From contig CM057136.1 of assembly GCA_029964075.1 (NCBI GenBank), positions 4,216,001 through 4,280,000 of the forward strand: a stretch of 64,000 bases of DNA, in the 5' to 3' direction. Positions 1 to 12,053 of this stretch are shown piece after piece (within the stretch, counting starts at the first letter, position 1; each line of letters begins with the position of its first letter). The position numbers and the translations under genes were made by a program. Source of the DNA: Patiria pectinifera. Lineage: Eukaryota > Echinodermata > Asteroidea > Valvatida > Asterinidae. Below the pieces are notes generated by a model. The model ran no database searches and had not been told where the DNA came from. It saw only the letters and a program-made list of their open reading frames with translations.

Positions 1-3000
1 GCTGATCAGTCCAGAAATCGAATCGGAATGTGTTCTAAGGTCCTTTAGGCATCTTTCCAGGTAATTTCGAGCAATTTCATTTTTTGGCCAAAATTGAAAA
101 AAAACAAGGGGTTAGCCTTACTTTTTTATGAAATTTGGCCAAAAAATGACTTTTCTCCAAACTATGCAGAAATCCTTTTAAAGGTGAGAGGAGCATCAAT
201 CAGCATTCAAACACCCAATATTTTAAAGATATTGGCCAAAATCATCAATTTTTGGTGAACAAAAATTAATATTTTAGACTGTTTTTACCGCAATCTTTTG
301 TCAAAATATCCTTTTTAAAAGCTGATCAGTCCAGAAATCGAATCGGAATGTGTTCTAGGGTCCTTTAGGCATCTTTCCAGCTAATTTCAAGCAATTTCAT
401 TTTTTGGCCAAAATTGAAAAAAAAACAAGGGGTTAGCCTTACTTTTTTATGAAATTTGGCCAAAAAATGACTTTTCTCCAAACTATGCAGAAATCATTTA
501 AAAGGTGAGAGGAGCATCAATCAGCATTCAAACACCCAATATTTTAAAGATATTGGCCAAAATCATCAATTTTTGGTGAACAAAAATTAATATTTTAGAC
601 TGTTTTTACCGCAATCTTTTGTCAAAATATCCTTTTTAAAAGCTGATCAGTCCAGAAATCGAATCGGAATGTGTTCTAAGGTCCTTTAGGCATCTTTCCA
701 GGTAATTTCGAGCAATTTCATTTTTTGGCCAAAATTGAAAAAAAACAAGGGGTTAGCCTTACTTTTTTATGAAATTTGGCCAAAAAATGACTTTTCTCCA
801 AACTATGCAGAAATCCTTTTAAAGGTGAGAGGAGCATCAATCAGCATTCAAACACCCAATATTTTAAAGATATTGGCCAAAATCATCAATTTTTGGTGAA
901 CAAAAATTAATATTTTAGACTGTTTTTACCGCAATCTTTTGTCAAAATATCCTTTTTAAAAGCTGATCAGTCCAGAAATCGAATCGGAATGTGTTCTAGG
1001 GTCCTTTAGGCATCTTTCCAGCTAATTTCAAGCAATTTCATTTTTTGGCCAAAATTGAATAAAAAACAAGGGGTTAGCCTTACTTTTTTATGAAAATTGG
1101 CCAAAAAATGACTTTACTCCAAACTATGCAGAAATCCTTTAAAAGGTGAGAGGAGCATCAATCAGCATTCAAACACCCAATATTTTAAAGATATTGGCCA
1201 AAATCATCAATTTTTGGTGAACAAAAATTAATATTTTAGACTGTTTTTACCGCAATCTTTTGTCAAAATATCCTTTTTAAAAGCTGATCAGTCCAGAAAT
1301 CGAATCGGAATGTGTTGTAAGGTCCTTGAGGCATCTTTCCAGCTTATTTCGAGCAATTTCATTTTTTGGCCAAAATTGAAAAAAAAACAAGGGGTTAGCC
1401 TTACTTTTTTTATGAAATTTGGCCAAAAAATGACTTTTCTCCAAACTATGCAGAAATCCTTTTATAGGTGAGAGGAGCATCAATCAGCATTCAAACACTC
1501 AATATTTTATAGATGTTGGCCAAAATCATCAATTTTTGGTGAACAAAAATTAATAATTTAGACTGTTTTTTCAGCAAACTTTTGTCAAAATATCCTTTTT
1601 AAAAGCCGATTTGTCCGGAAATCGAATCGGAATGTGTTCTAGGGTCCTTTAGGCATCTTTCCAGCTAATTTCAAGCAATTTCATTTTTTGGCCAAAATTG
1701 AAAAAAAACAAGGGGTTAGCCTTACTTTTTTATGAAAATTGGCCAAAAAATGACTTTTCTCCAAACTATGCAGAAATCCTTTAAAAGGTGAGAGGAGCAT
1801 CAATCAGCATTCAAACACCCAATATTTTAAAGATATTGGCCAAAATCATCAATTTTTGGTGAACAAAAATTAATATTTTAGACTGTTTTTACCGCAATCT
1901 TTTGTCAAAATATCCTTTTTAAAAGCTGATCAGTCCAGAAATCGAATCGGAATGTGTTGTAAGGTCCTTGAGGCATCTTTCCAGCTTATTTCGAGCAATT
2001 TCATTTTTTGGCCGAAATTGAAAAAAAAACAAGGGGTTAGCCTTACTTTTTTATGAAATTTGGCCAAAAAATGACTTTTCTCCAAACTATGCAGAAATCC
2101 TTTTACAGGTGAGAGGAGCATCAATCAGCATTCAAACACCCAATATTTTATAGATATTGGCCAAAATCATCAATTTTTGGTGAACAAAAATTAATATTTT
2201 AGACTGTTTTTACCGCAATCTTTTGTCAAAATATCCTTTTTAAAAGCTGATCAGTCCAGAAATCGAATCGGAATGTGTTCTAAGGTCCTTTAGGCATCTT
2301 TCCAGGTAATTTCGAGCAATTTCATTTTTTGGCCAAAATTGAAAAAAAACAAGGGGTTAGCCTTACTTTTTTATGAAATTTGGCCAAAAAATGACTTTTC
2401 TCCAAACTATGCAGAAATCCTTTTAAAGGTGAGAGGAGCATCAATCAGCATTCAAACACCCAATATTTTAAAGATATTGGCCAAAATCATCAATTTTTGG
2501 TGAACAAAAATTAATATTTTAGACTGTTTTTACCGCAATCTTTTGTCAAAATATCCTTTTTAAAAGCTGATCAGTCCAGAAATCGAATCGGAATGTGTTC
2601 TAAGGTCCTTTAGGCATCTTTCCAGCAAGTTTGAAGCAATTTAATTTTTTGGCCAAAATTGAAAAAAAACAAGGGGTTAGCCTTACTTTTTTATGAAATT
2701 TGGCCAAAAAATGACTTTTCTCCAAACTATGCAGAAATCCTTTTAAAGGTGAGAGGAGCATCAATCAGCATTCAAACACCCAATATTTTATAGATATTGG
2801 CCAAAATCATCAATTTTTGGTGAACAAAAAATAATATTTTAGACTGTTTCTACCGCAATCTTTTGTCAAAATATCCTTTTTAAAAGCTGATCAGTCCAGA
2901 AATCGAATCGGAATGTGTTCTAAGGTCCTTTAGGCATCTTTCCAGCTTATTTCGAGCAATTTCATTTTTTGGCCAAAATTGAAAAAAACAAGGGGTTAGC

Positions 3001-3671
3001 CTTACTTTTTATGAAATTTGGCCAAAAATGACTTTTCTCCAAACTATGCAGAAATCCTTTTATAGGTGAGAGGAGCATCAATCAGCATTCAAACACCCAA
3101 TATTTTATAGATATTGGCCAAAATCATCAATTTTTGGTGAACAAAAAATAATATTTTAGACTGTTTTTACCGCAATCTTTTGTCAAAATATCCTTTTTAA
3201 AAGCTGATCTGTCCAGAAATCGAATCGGAATGTGTTGTAAGGTCCTTTAGGCATCTTTCTAGCTAATTTTGAGCAATTTCATTTTTTGGCCAAAATTGAA
3301 AAAAAAACAAGGGGTTAGCCTTACTTTTTTATGAAATTTGGCCAAAAAATGACTTTTCTCCAAACTATGCAGAAATCCTTTTAACGGAGAGAGGAGCATC
3401 ACTCAGCATTCAAACACCCAATATTTTATCGATATTGGCCAAAATCATCAATTTTTGGTGAACAAAAATTAATATTTTAGACTGTTTTTACCGCAATCTT
3501 TTGTCAAAATATCCTTTTTAAAAGCTGATCAGTCCAGAAATCGAATCGGAATGTGTTCTAGGGTCCTTTAGGCATCTTTCTAGCTAATTTCGAGCAATTT
3601 CATTTTTTGGCCAAAATTGAAAAAAAACCAAGGGGTTAGCCTTACTTTTTTATGAAATTTGGCCAAAAAAT
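1..3671. repeat. Satellite array, about 321-bp unit, 12 copies
   Basis: The motif GCTGATCAGTCCAGAAATCG (one degenerate copy) recurs at 1, 321, 642, 962, 1283, 1605, 1925, 2246, 2566, 2886, 3203 and 3524, giving units of 317-322 bp in head-to-tail order. The unit is AT-rich and carries several TTGGCCAA palindromes. Adjacent units alternate between sequence variants (GGTAATTTCGAG and GCTAATTTCAAG after the CTTTCCA motif), so units 1-2 resemble units 3-4 more than their neighbours. The array runs off the left end of the window and into the 500-N gap. Short open frames inside it are translations of the repeat and are not genes. A pericentromeric or heterochromatic location is inference. Confidence 0.97.
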
Positions 3672-4171
3672 NNNNNNNNNNNNNNNNNNNNNNNNNNNNN
3701 NNNNNNNNNNNNNNNNNNNNNNNNNNNNNNNNNNNNNNNNNNNNNNNNNNNNNNNNNNNNNNNNNNNNNNNNNNNNNNNNNNNNNNNNNNNNNNNNNNNN
3801 NNNNNNNNNNNNNNNNNNNNNNNNNNNNNNNNNNNNNNNNNNNNNNNNNNNNNNNNNNNNNNNNNNNNNNNNNNNNNNNNNNNNNNNNNNNNNNNNNNNN
3901 NNNNNNNNNNNNNNNNNNNNNNNNNNNNNNNNNNNNNNNNNNNNNNNNNNNNNNNNNNNNNNNNNNNNNNNNNNNNNNNNNNNNNNNNNNNNNNNNNNNN
4001 NNNNNNNNNNNNNNNNNNNNNNNNNNNNNNNNNNNNNNNNNNNNNNNNNNNNNNNNNNNNNNNNNNNNNNNNNNNNNNNNNNNNNNNNNNNNNNNNNNNN
4101 NNNNNNNNNNNNNNNNNNNNNNNNNNNNNNNNNNNNNNNNNNNNNNNNNNNNNNNNNNNNNNNNNNNNNNN
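3672..4171. other. Assembly gap (500 N)
   Basis: Exactly 500 undetermined bases lie between the satellite array and the interior of patatin exon A6. The round number equals that of the second gap at 55230, which suggests a placeholder of unknown real size. The gap hides the 3' part of exon A6 and possibly exons 7-12 of gene A. Confidence 0.99.
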
Positions 4172-4257
4172 GAAACCAGCAAACTGGTCGCGAAGGCTCA
4201 ACACATCATGGAAACGATGAAGAAAACTGTCTGCCTTGTCCATGGACAAGTACCAAC
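4172..4257 (-). CDS. Patatin A exon 6, partial at gap
   Basis: Begins after a TCATTTAG acceptor and reads WYLSMDKADSFLHRFHDVLS, matching gene B exon 6 (WYLSMDKEDSFLRRFHDVFN). It enters the 500-N gap after 86 of an expected 113 bp. Confidence 0.8.
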
Positions 4258-7200
4258 CTAAATGAGATACAACAATTAAACAGAATTATAGATGCAGATC
4301 TGTATGCCCCTATTGATATGCATGCGTTGAATTGTATACAGATTATTTTAAAGGCTGCTATAAACAAACGATATTAATCTTAAAGAAAAATCATCCAAAG
4401 TTAATGTAACACAGGCTTTAATTTCTACGAATTTAGAAAACGCTTCAAACTGTGCATGACCACTGTCATTGGTCGATTCGCAGGACTAAGTCCACTGTGA
4501 CAGTACCTCTCTGAACGCATTATGTTTGGATATACACCTGAGGCACAACAAGAAACTAAGCAGTTTTTATAATCATCCTTGTTTGGACATTTCTCGGTGA
4601 ACAAAAACTCTCAAATATACGTTTTGTCACAGAAACTTTCCAGTTCAATTTGATACCTCACTAGGGCACACTGTGTAAGAAATAACGAGGGTGCAAGCAC
4701 TGAAACTCCTGAAACCCGAGATTTTCAGTGGGCATCGCAATACACAATATTATTGAAGGCCTTCAACATTACCTTCAAATTGTGTGTTGCAATGCCCATT
4801 GAAAATCTTGCTAAGTGCAATTTTTAGTTTTGGCGTTTCGAGCGCCTGCGCTCTCATTATTTCTGACACAGTGTTACCGCGTGGAGTATCAAATTAAACC
4901 GTCAAGTTTCCGTGGAAACGTACGTATATTTTGATGTTTGGTTCACCGAGAAATGTCCAACTTTGTGGCAGGTGTATATTTTTACTGGCTGTACCTGCAA
5001 GGCGCCGTAATACAGCCGTGACCTATCCAATTAAAGACGGAGTGACAAAACAAAACACGTACTGTACGTCATCTCCGCACGTGTGTGTATATGACCACGG
5101 ACTCACCATCAAAGCAGGCGACTGGGTAATTGTGAATCACACCCCCATCCACGAAAATGTCATCCTCCTTTGACATGACTTTGCACTTGATGGGCATCAT
5201 TAGAGCTTCAGATCAGAGAAAGATAAAGGCGGATCATAAGGAGTGGAGTGTTTAAGTTAACCCTAAAACATCACTTCACATAAGCCATAAACGCTGATGT
5301 AAACAATGACACGCGGCATGTAGGCATTCTGTAAAACACCTTACTTATGCGCCTATCAATTGTTCCCCCACCCCTCCCCTGAGGCTGCCCCACCCAAGAC
5401 GTAGGCTGGGGCAGTTTTGAAGTGACAAAATTCCCACCCATCGGGCAAAATTTAAGTGACAATCTCAGACATACACACGTGGCGCGCACAAGTGATTGCC
5501 CTTTCATGTATTTCGCCAATGGTAACAATGTTATTGAGTGACCAAAATCCACACCTGGGGCATGAAAAACGTGACCATTGGGCCAGATTTCGCAAACATT
5601 TCATGTTTTGGATTGTTTATAGGCCTACCTTATTTCGACGGTCTGGGTGAAAAGAAAAGTACATACGGAATAATGGAAAACCCCGTTCGTTTACATCTGA
5701 CGATATACGTATTTCAAGCATCGAATTTTTGATAGCCCTGGTCCAAGCGAGCAAGCTCTTTATTTTTTATGAATTTTGCTAATTTTTAACGATCTCTCCA
5801 ACTATACTATCATTTCGTGGTAAACAGATTTTTGAGACAAAATCTGGCACCTTTTCGTAATTACTCCTTTAATACATCGGAAGTACATCCAAAGGTAAAC
5901 TTGCCTCGTTCAAACTTTTCCCTTGTTTTGATCTCAATTTTGGGGACTATATGATAGGCTAACACATGTACATATACATGAAGGCCTACCTATGCCACCG
6001 CGAACCATGTGCCTACCTCCACGACTATGCACTTCACAATATGACCCTATATTATTGTTGATAGGCCAATGGTATACCGTAACCTCCTTGTGACCTTACA
6101 AAAAAACCTTTTGTGTTTACTGGTCCGGATCACACGCAGTCAATAGTTCTTTGAAGTACCATTCACAATTTCTATAGGCAGTGAAGTTGGTAAAGTATTG
6201 TTGCACGTTCCCTGCCAAATAACCCCGCTAAACTACAGTTAGTACTCAAATGAATAGAGTGTAAAATTCTACTTGTATAGTCCTACATATACCGTGGAAG
6301 AATCTGTGGTTTCTGGTTGTTTCACTGAGGTTTCGTGAGGACATTTATGAGTCTCATATGTTCTGAATATGGGGAGGATTTTAGCAAATAGCAATTAGGC
6401 CAATATATTATATTTTGTTTTGATAGAAATTGTCAAATAATACGAAGTGAATAAGTAAATAATGGTTCACCGAAAACAAGTTTATCATCAAGACACATAT
6501 AGCATAAGGGTTATAGACGTCAGTTACATTTTTTTTCTTTATTGTTTAATGCCAAAATAAGTGTTATGACGTTGAAGGGGCACAAATCGATTTCAATTTA
6601 AATCCGAACGTACATCCCTCTTTTTTATGGTTTCTGGCAAATCAAATTCGAATATAATTATGCCACCGCCCAACGCAATGTCGTGCGTCCTTGACACATA
6701 TAACAGACGGATTTTTGATTAGATGTATCGTGATTTTTTCAACATGCAGACGAAGTTGGCACAAAAACAAGCATGAATATGACCAAGCCATTTGGGTGAT
6801 ATTCGATGGTTAATACACTGCGCTGACTGATTTCAAAATTCGATCAAGCAAACATAGACCATTCGGAGCGCGATATCGTTGAACACTAAGTCTTACAGAG
6901 GCCCCCTTTAATGGCGTCAGCATTGCGCTGGGTAGCAATTATTTTTTTTATGCAACCAAGTATAGTCAATGACCAAAATGCGCATGCGTCAGTTTGTAAC
7001 GGAATGGTTCTCAGACTTAACTTCCCTTTAAAAAAAATCCTTCAGAGCCAAATGAGAAGAAATGGCTGAATTTCATTTTATCGATCATCACGACTTGATT
7101 AAACACAATTCAGAGAACAAAATTCATTTTTTGGGGAAAAACAAAAATGCAAAATTCCCTCCAGGAACATAACCTGGAGCCTCCAACATTCAGATCAGCA

Positions 7201-10200
7201 TACGCCACAGCGAGACCATGCTGACCATTGTGGAACATAAGCTATTAGAACTTATTCCGAATCACGTGACATATTTAGTTGTTCATGTGACATGTTTGAC
7301 TATACTTGGTTGCATAAAAAATATTTGCTGCCGGTATTGTTCAGATACTCGGTCTTGGAGCATTTTGCTTTGTACAACATCACATAGCTGGCACAATGGT
7401 TCATGCCATTGAAGGGGGTTTACTGTGATAGCGTGTCTGAATGGTCTATGTAGAGGAAGCTAAATTTATGTTTCAATTGTTAAGTATATTATAATCACAC
7501 GTACCCGGCACAGTCACAGCTCCCCGTAGACCTAGCCATATCGGTAAGTCAGGTGTCGTCTTCACGTGCAGATATTCAGCTTGTAATCGATTTAATGACA
7601 CGGCAGTAAGACACAGTTCCCGCCCACTCTCTCGGTACAGCTGGGGGAAAAGAGTTAAGAATAATGACATTCATCTACCTTGACATTTCTGATATTTAAG
7701 TTGAAAGACTTACAGACATGTTAAAAGTATGAAACAATTATGAATACAGGAGATACAGACTTATCGAAAGATGAAAGCGTATCAAGAGAAGACTGATAAC
7801 AGTTCGTGTGCTCCGCCCCTAAATGTTTCCTCCCTCATCCACGATGACGTTATCGACAAAAACCGCATATATCACGCATTCAATATGCCCACCTTTATGT
7901 CAATATTCGTGTATAAATAAGAAAACTCAGTGTGTTTTCCCCGTCATTTACATCACAGTTTGAGGATAATTACCTGCTTGAATGTCAAATCTGGGTTCCC
8001 GAATTTGCTCTCAATCCGTTCACGAAAAAACTTGACCAGCTTGTGGGCGGGGCAGGCGCCCATCTTTCGATAGAGATTAATACCCGCACCAACATAACCG
8101 AATCGGCCATCTACATAAAACCAAAAGAAAATCAGTCTCATTATTCCTTGTGCTGGTCTCAGAGGGGCCAAGCTAGTGTCCTCACTGTACAACAATGACT
8201 CACTGTGGATTATGATCCGGGCAGTGCTATCATAGAGGATTACCCCGTGTTATAGCCAATAGATTTGCAAAATATGCGAGAAAGGCTTCCAGAGAATTGG
8301 TCTTTTGAATCGATTGAACAGAATTTAGAGTGCACGTCAGATCGGCTTAACATTGTACAATAGTGGAACTATATATTTTGTTTGTATTGCGATAAAAATG
8401 TTAATTGTGGATTAATTGAACATCATTTCAGGCTTTAGGCCCAAACGCAAAATATTTATTTAAAGCGAGTCAGTACATGTTGACTACTTGTCACACACAG
8501 TGAACGCAATGAACATGTTAAGGTGGCGTTTAAACAGATATGGGGAACATAATATAAATGACCTCTTAATCTACGACGGCAACATTCACTCCAATTTACT
8601 ACATAATTTTAGTGAGAATTTACTTTATTGGACTGAATCTAAGGACACAGTGGCAGCTTCAGGATTGTGTGAAGGGGTGGTTGGGGTTTCAAAATGCAGG
8701 AGTTTTCAAGGGGAATGGTGTGGATGTGGCATTGCAGTCATCGCATAAAAAGACCAAAGGCCAACGCAGTGAATCGAGATTTGCTATATTGAGTAATGAC
8801 GTTATCGGGGAGCTAAAATATACTTGGGAGTTTTAACCATTATACAGGATGGTGAAAAAAAGAAGGAACACCCACTTTTGAGGACAATGTTCACATACTT
8901 GTTGAGCATATTTTAAAAATTCAATTTGATGGTATTTTTTAAACATAAGTGACGGAAAAATGATTGCAAATGCATATGTTGTCTCTGAGATATTGTAGTT
9001 TAAAAATTTCATGTGCCACGGACGGCTTTATTCCATCCGCTTGACTGAGCTCCAGAGCTTGATTTGAAGACACTACACTAGACTTACACGTGGACAACAG
9101 TGATTTTGATTAGGTGACTTGTATTCAAATTAGCATAAAAACACTATTCATGCGATTTTTTTTAAAGATTTTTCACCACGTATGGTTAAAGAGCTATACT
9201 TCACTACGTTATTTAAAAAAAAGTTCAAATAAGTTAAGTAGGTTAAAATTCCTGTTAAAAGTGGGTTTTCTTCTTTTTGCACCAACCTGTCAATTAACCG
9301 TTTGATTTGTCGGGAGCGGGGCTAGCCCAACCGACTCCCCCATTAGATCAACTCTTGGGATATGAAAGTTAGAGTGAAATATTTGTCCACTTCAGTCGCG
9401 TGTTTTTTTTTGCGATCTCTTTCCCTTTCCATTGAAATTCTCCTTCAGTAAGCATAGTATGATGAAATCTACTCTTTGAAGAGAGTTAATGGGATCTTTT
9501 GGTAGGTAGTTTTGTTCTCTTACCATTTACCAGAGTCTTAAAGTCAAAAGATGTTTGTTCTTCCATTTCAAACGAGTCTAAACCAAGAGCAGCGAACATT
9601 GCCATCATGGCTCCGATACTGGTGCCTGAAAACCTCCTCAGGTTTTTGGCGATTCCGACCTCTTCAAGAACCTGCAAGAAAACATCTCAATGATCATCAC
9701 CCTATTCACTTCAATATCCGATTGTTAATTTACTGGATCTTTCTCGGAATCGCTTCTCAAAAGTGTGACCATAGCTTGATGAGAAGTAATGGGAGCGCGA
9801 AACCCAATACTTCGTGGGTTTGGGCCCGCTCTATAATTACATTCTGGATTCTAGATGATCTGAAGCAATTTGTGATCACTTTAACCCAATTGTTTTGGGC
9901 CAAAGATCATCATTTAAACATCACTTTCGAGTTTACACATGTATATTTTGATATTGTTAAAGATCAAGTTGGATAAATCCACAAACTATTTTGTATCGCA
10001 ATTTCGCTTCTGGGCCCCTGTACCACTTTATCAGTTCATTCCTTTGTAGCTGTTATGTGGAGTAGCTTGTGTTCGATTTACAGATCCTTACCAAACTTGT
10101 CATGATTACATTTAAAAAGTTTTCCGGCAATTTTTTTTTACAAGCGAACGTGGACGGCACATGCAACGTGCAAAGTGGCAGGTTTGTGGTATTATATACA

Positions 10201-11903
10201 ATCTGCTTCCTTGACGTGACGGATGCACCCCTGTGTTAAAATGCCCATAGTCACCAGTGCAAAATGCCCACTTCAAAATTCTTTAAAAAAATACTCAGAA
10301 CTATCACAGGTATTTAAGCTGCACAGTTAACCGATAACCAACATGTCATATTTCATATTTTGGTTGGTTGACAATTGACTTTTCGAGAAATTCTCACCCA
10401 AAGCGAAAAAGTATAGCCATCTTGAAAAAACAATCCCTCCACAAGATGGTAAAATAGCGCCACTAATTTCGAGCCATTTGCATCCAAAATGCTCAGAGTT
10501 GGAAGCCTCAAGTCCGGGCCAGAAGTTCATTGTCATATCTCTCCACTCCCCCAATTTTATGGCTCTCAGAACTCTCTAAAATATGATATTTGAGGGTATA
10601 ACTTGTATTCATGGGCTCGGTGGATGGGTTTAGGCCTATTTACAGGTCCTCTGTTACAATGTGGCCTGACGGTTTTAAAATTAGCTTTATGGCCTGACGC
10701 CGGAACCAGACTAGGGGCTGTTTCCCAAACCCCGGCTTCGGCTGTGTCTCTTCCCCCATTCATGCAGATTAGCAATGGGTCTGGACCGTGAGTAAGGCCG
10801 TGGTAATTGGTGCTGTACCTTTTTTTTTAAATTGAGTACTGCTATTCCAGTACGAGTACTTTGATGATCGAGTAAAATTTTGACATGTCGAGTACGAGTA
10901 CTTTGCTGCCCGAGTACGAGTACCGTCATTTCGAGAACGAGAACTTTGACATTCGAGTACGAGTACGAGTACAAAAAAGTACTCGAGTAGTACTCGAGCA
11001 CGAGTACCGAGTACGAGTACTACAACACTGCAGTTTACTATATACTTCTTTATGTAGCTACATGTACATGTACATGTACGCACAATACTTGTTGCACGTT
11101 CAATGCACCATTATGATAATTGTGTGGCGCTCATCAGTGGGGTCAAGGGCACCGTAAGAAAATTCCCGACTTTGGGGCTATAATAAAAACCATTCTAAAT
11201 AATCCCACTTGTGTTCAGACCCATATTCATAACTTTACTGCATGTATCCGTTAATATTTGAAGGCTTGCATAGTGAAAAATGGCAATAAGATAATAATAC
11301 GGTTGCATCATGTTGGCCTATATGTGGACTACCAATCTTTTTTTGTGAGTTTGTGAGGTTCTGAAAGAGTGAGTAAAGTCGGCCTGAATTTGTTTTGCAT
11401 GTTTTTCGACACTCAAGCTCCCATGCAGTCTTGGACATGCATGACCTTTTTAGTTTTTGTATGACTGACTTTTTTTGAATACACTGTGCATAGTGTGGCT
11501 GTCACAAGTTGATTTGACTTTTCGAGGTGAGAAATTCTTGAGAATAAGCTCTTTATTTGCAATAGCAAAGATAGGTCCAGTTCATCACGGTTTTCCTCTA
11601 CGACTGTCAATCATGGTTAATATCTCAAAACATACAGGAGAAAAGACCAAAAAAAGGACTAAATGGCACGTGAAATGGCCAGTAATCTATCCGTATAGAT
11701 CGATCCATGGTATAGCCTACAATATTTTAACGTTGTAAGATCAGTGGACTTACCCTGAATGTGCCAACATACGCCAATCCTTTACTACCACCTCCCTGGA
11801 AAGCCAGATTCTCGAAGGGGAATTCATAGCCCTCAAATTCGCGTTTCTCCTCTGGTGTTAGAATGGGTTTTCTGTCCACAACGCGTTTCATATGGCTACT
11901 CAT
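4172..11903 (-). CDS. Patatin-like phospholipase gene A (5' six exons, 3' truncated by gap)
   Basis: Likely role: a serine acyl-hydrolase acting on membrane or neutral lipids (family inference). Exons in transcript order: 11754-11903 (start ATG 11903), 9524-9671, 7974-8110, 7505-7640, 5107-5205, and 4172-4257 cut by the gap. Each has AG/GT borders and phases match gene B exon for exon. Exon 1 carries the oxyanion-hole motif GGGSKG, exon 2 the nucleophile elbow GTSIGA (Ser about residue 68), exon 5 the catalytic Asp in VDGGV. The exon 1 start is set by alignment to gene B; an in-frame upstream Met exists at 11975. No equivalents of gene B exons 7-12 (EF-hands, C-terminus) are visible because the gap and satellite follow. 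Whether A is a working gene or a truncated copy cannot be decided here. Confidence 0.85.
4583..4960. mobile_element. Fold-back (MITE-like) element in patatin A intron 5
   Basis: Terminal sequences TTGGACATTTCTCGGTGAAC and GTTCACCGAGAAATGTCCAA are exact inverse complements. Most of the two halves pair as well, for example the AAATAACGAGGGTGCAAGCA region with TGCGCTCTCATTATTTC. There is no coding capacity. It lies between exons A6 and A5. Confidence 0.85.
5107..5205 (-). CDS. Patatin A exon 5 (catalytic Asp, VDGG)
   Basis: 99 bp with AG/GT borders, encoding MMPIKCKVMSKEDDIFVDGG then VIHNYPVACFDG. The Asp of D-G-G is the second member of the Ser-Asp catalytic dyad. Same length and phase as gene B exon 5. 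Confidence 0.88.
5206..6850. other. Intron 4 of patatin A, 5' part: no gene seen
   Basis: AT-rich intronic sequence between exons A5 and A4. Short open frames at 5271-5732 overlap on both strands and lack splice or family support. Nothing recognisable. Confidence 0.5.
6857..7455. mobile_element. Degenerate fold-back element in patatin A intron 4
   Basis: CATAGACCATTCGGAGCGCG near 6857 matches the inverse complement of the sequence ending near 7455 (GAATGGTCTATG). A second paired block is TTATGCAACCAAGTATAGTC (6950s) with GACTATACTTGGTTGCATAA (7290s). Arms of about 120-165 bp are diverged. It is a non-coding transposon relic. Confidence 0.7.
7505..7640 (-). CDS. Patatin A exon 4
   Basis: 136 bp, acceptor CCCCAG, donor GTACGT. 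It contains GRELCLTAVSLNRLQAEYLH followed by VKTTPDLPIW. This is the conserved 'vtavNl...y......pdlpIwlairAS' block preceding the catalytic Asp in the family. Gene B's equivalent reads LAIRASETVPG while this copy reads LGLRGAVTVPG. Confidence 0.85.
7974..8110 (-). CDS. Patatin A exon 3
   Basis: 137 bp, acceptor TATGTAG, donor GTAATT. It encodes DGRFGYVGAGINLYRKMGAC and continues to FGNPDLTFKQ, matching gene B exon 3 (37538-37674). It follows the nucleophile exon, in the central part of the patatin domain. Confidence 0.85.
8111..9523. other. Patatin A intron 2: no gene seen
   Basis: Intronic sequence between exons A3 and A2. It has short poly-T and AT-rich tracts near 9150-9240. No exon, RNA or clear transposon was recognised. 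Confidence 0.5.
9524..9671 (-). CDS. Patatin A exon 2 (nucleophile elbow GTSIG)
   Basis: 148 bp from a TTGCAG acceptor to a GTAAGA donor, beginning VLEEVGIAKNLRRFSGTSIG. The Ser of G-T-S-I-G is the expected nucleophile. Length and phases equal those of the B and C copies. Confidence 0.88.
10200..10560. repeat. Dispersed repeat shared with about 41720-41990
   Basis: The stretch AAATGCCCACTTCAAAATTC...AATACTCAGAACT here resembles AAATGCTCCCACTTCAAAAA...AATACTCACAACT upstream of patatin gene B. The following blocks (ACTGATGACTTTT-like, GCCAT..TTGAAAAA) keep the same order. A family of unknown class, non-coding. Confidence 0.5.
10838..11035. repeat. TACTCG / CGAGTA minisatellite
   Basis: A purine-rich array in which CGAGTACGAGTACTTTGACAT and shorter CGAGTA units recur. 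It is imperfect over about 200 bp within patatin A intron 1. Open frames here (for example YSYSTRTRAA-type strings) are translations of the repeat. Confidence 0.85.
11754..11903 (-). CDS. Patatin A exon 1 (oxyanion hole GGGSKG)
   Basis: 50 codons from ATG to an AGG/GTAAG donor. It reads LTPEEKREFEGYEFPFENLA followed by FQGGGSKGLAYVGTFR. The Gly-rich loop is the family's oxyanion hole. The homologous exon of gene B is one codon longer near the N-terminus. Confidence 0.85.
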
Positions 11904-12053
11904 TGCTCTCGTTTCAAAGCGCACAGTGCCTGCCCAGCTACATATACACATGTGTTGACCTATGGGCCTGGACAAAAAAATATGCAGGGCTTTCCTACGT
12001 GAGAAATTAAGTCAGAGCTCTCAGTGTTAATTTTTTTTTTTTACATGAAGCTA

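Noticed and set aside
1277..2124. Open frames MMLLSP..KGFLHSLEKS in the satellite
   Set aside because: Repeated, satellite-derived frames with no conserved feature.
3580..4377. Long open frames running through the N gap
   Set aside because: They consist mostly of undetermined bases; only the minus-strand frame ending at 4257 contains real coding sequence (patatin A exon 6).
4931..5173. 80-codon plus-strand frame
   Set aside because: Overlaps patatin A exon 5 on the opposite strand and a fold-back end; it is a shadow.
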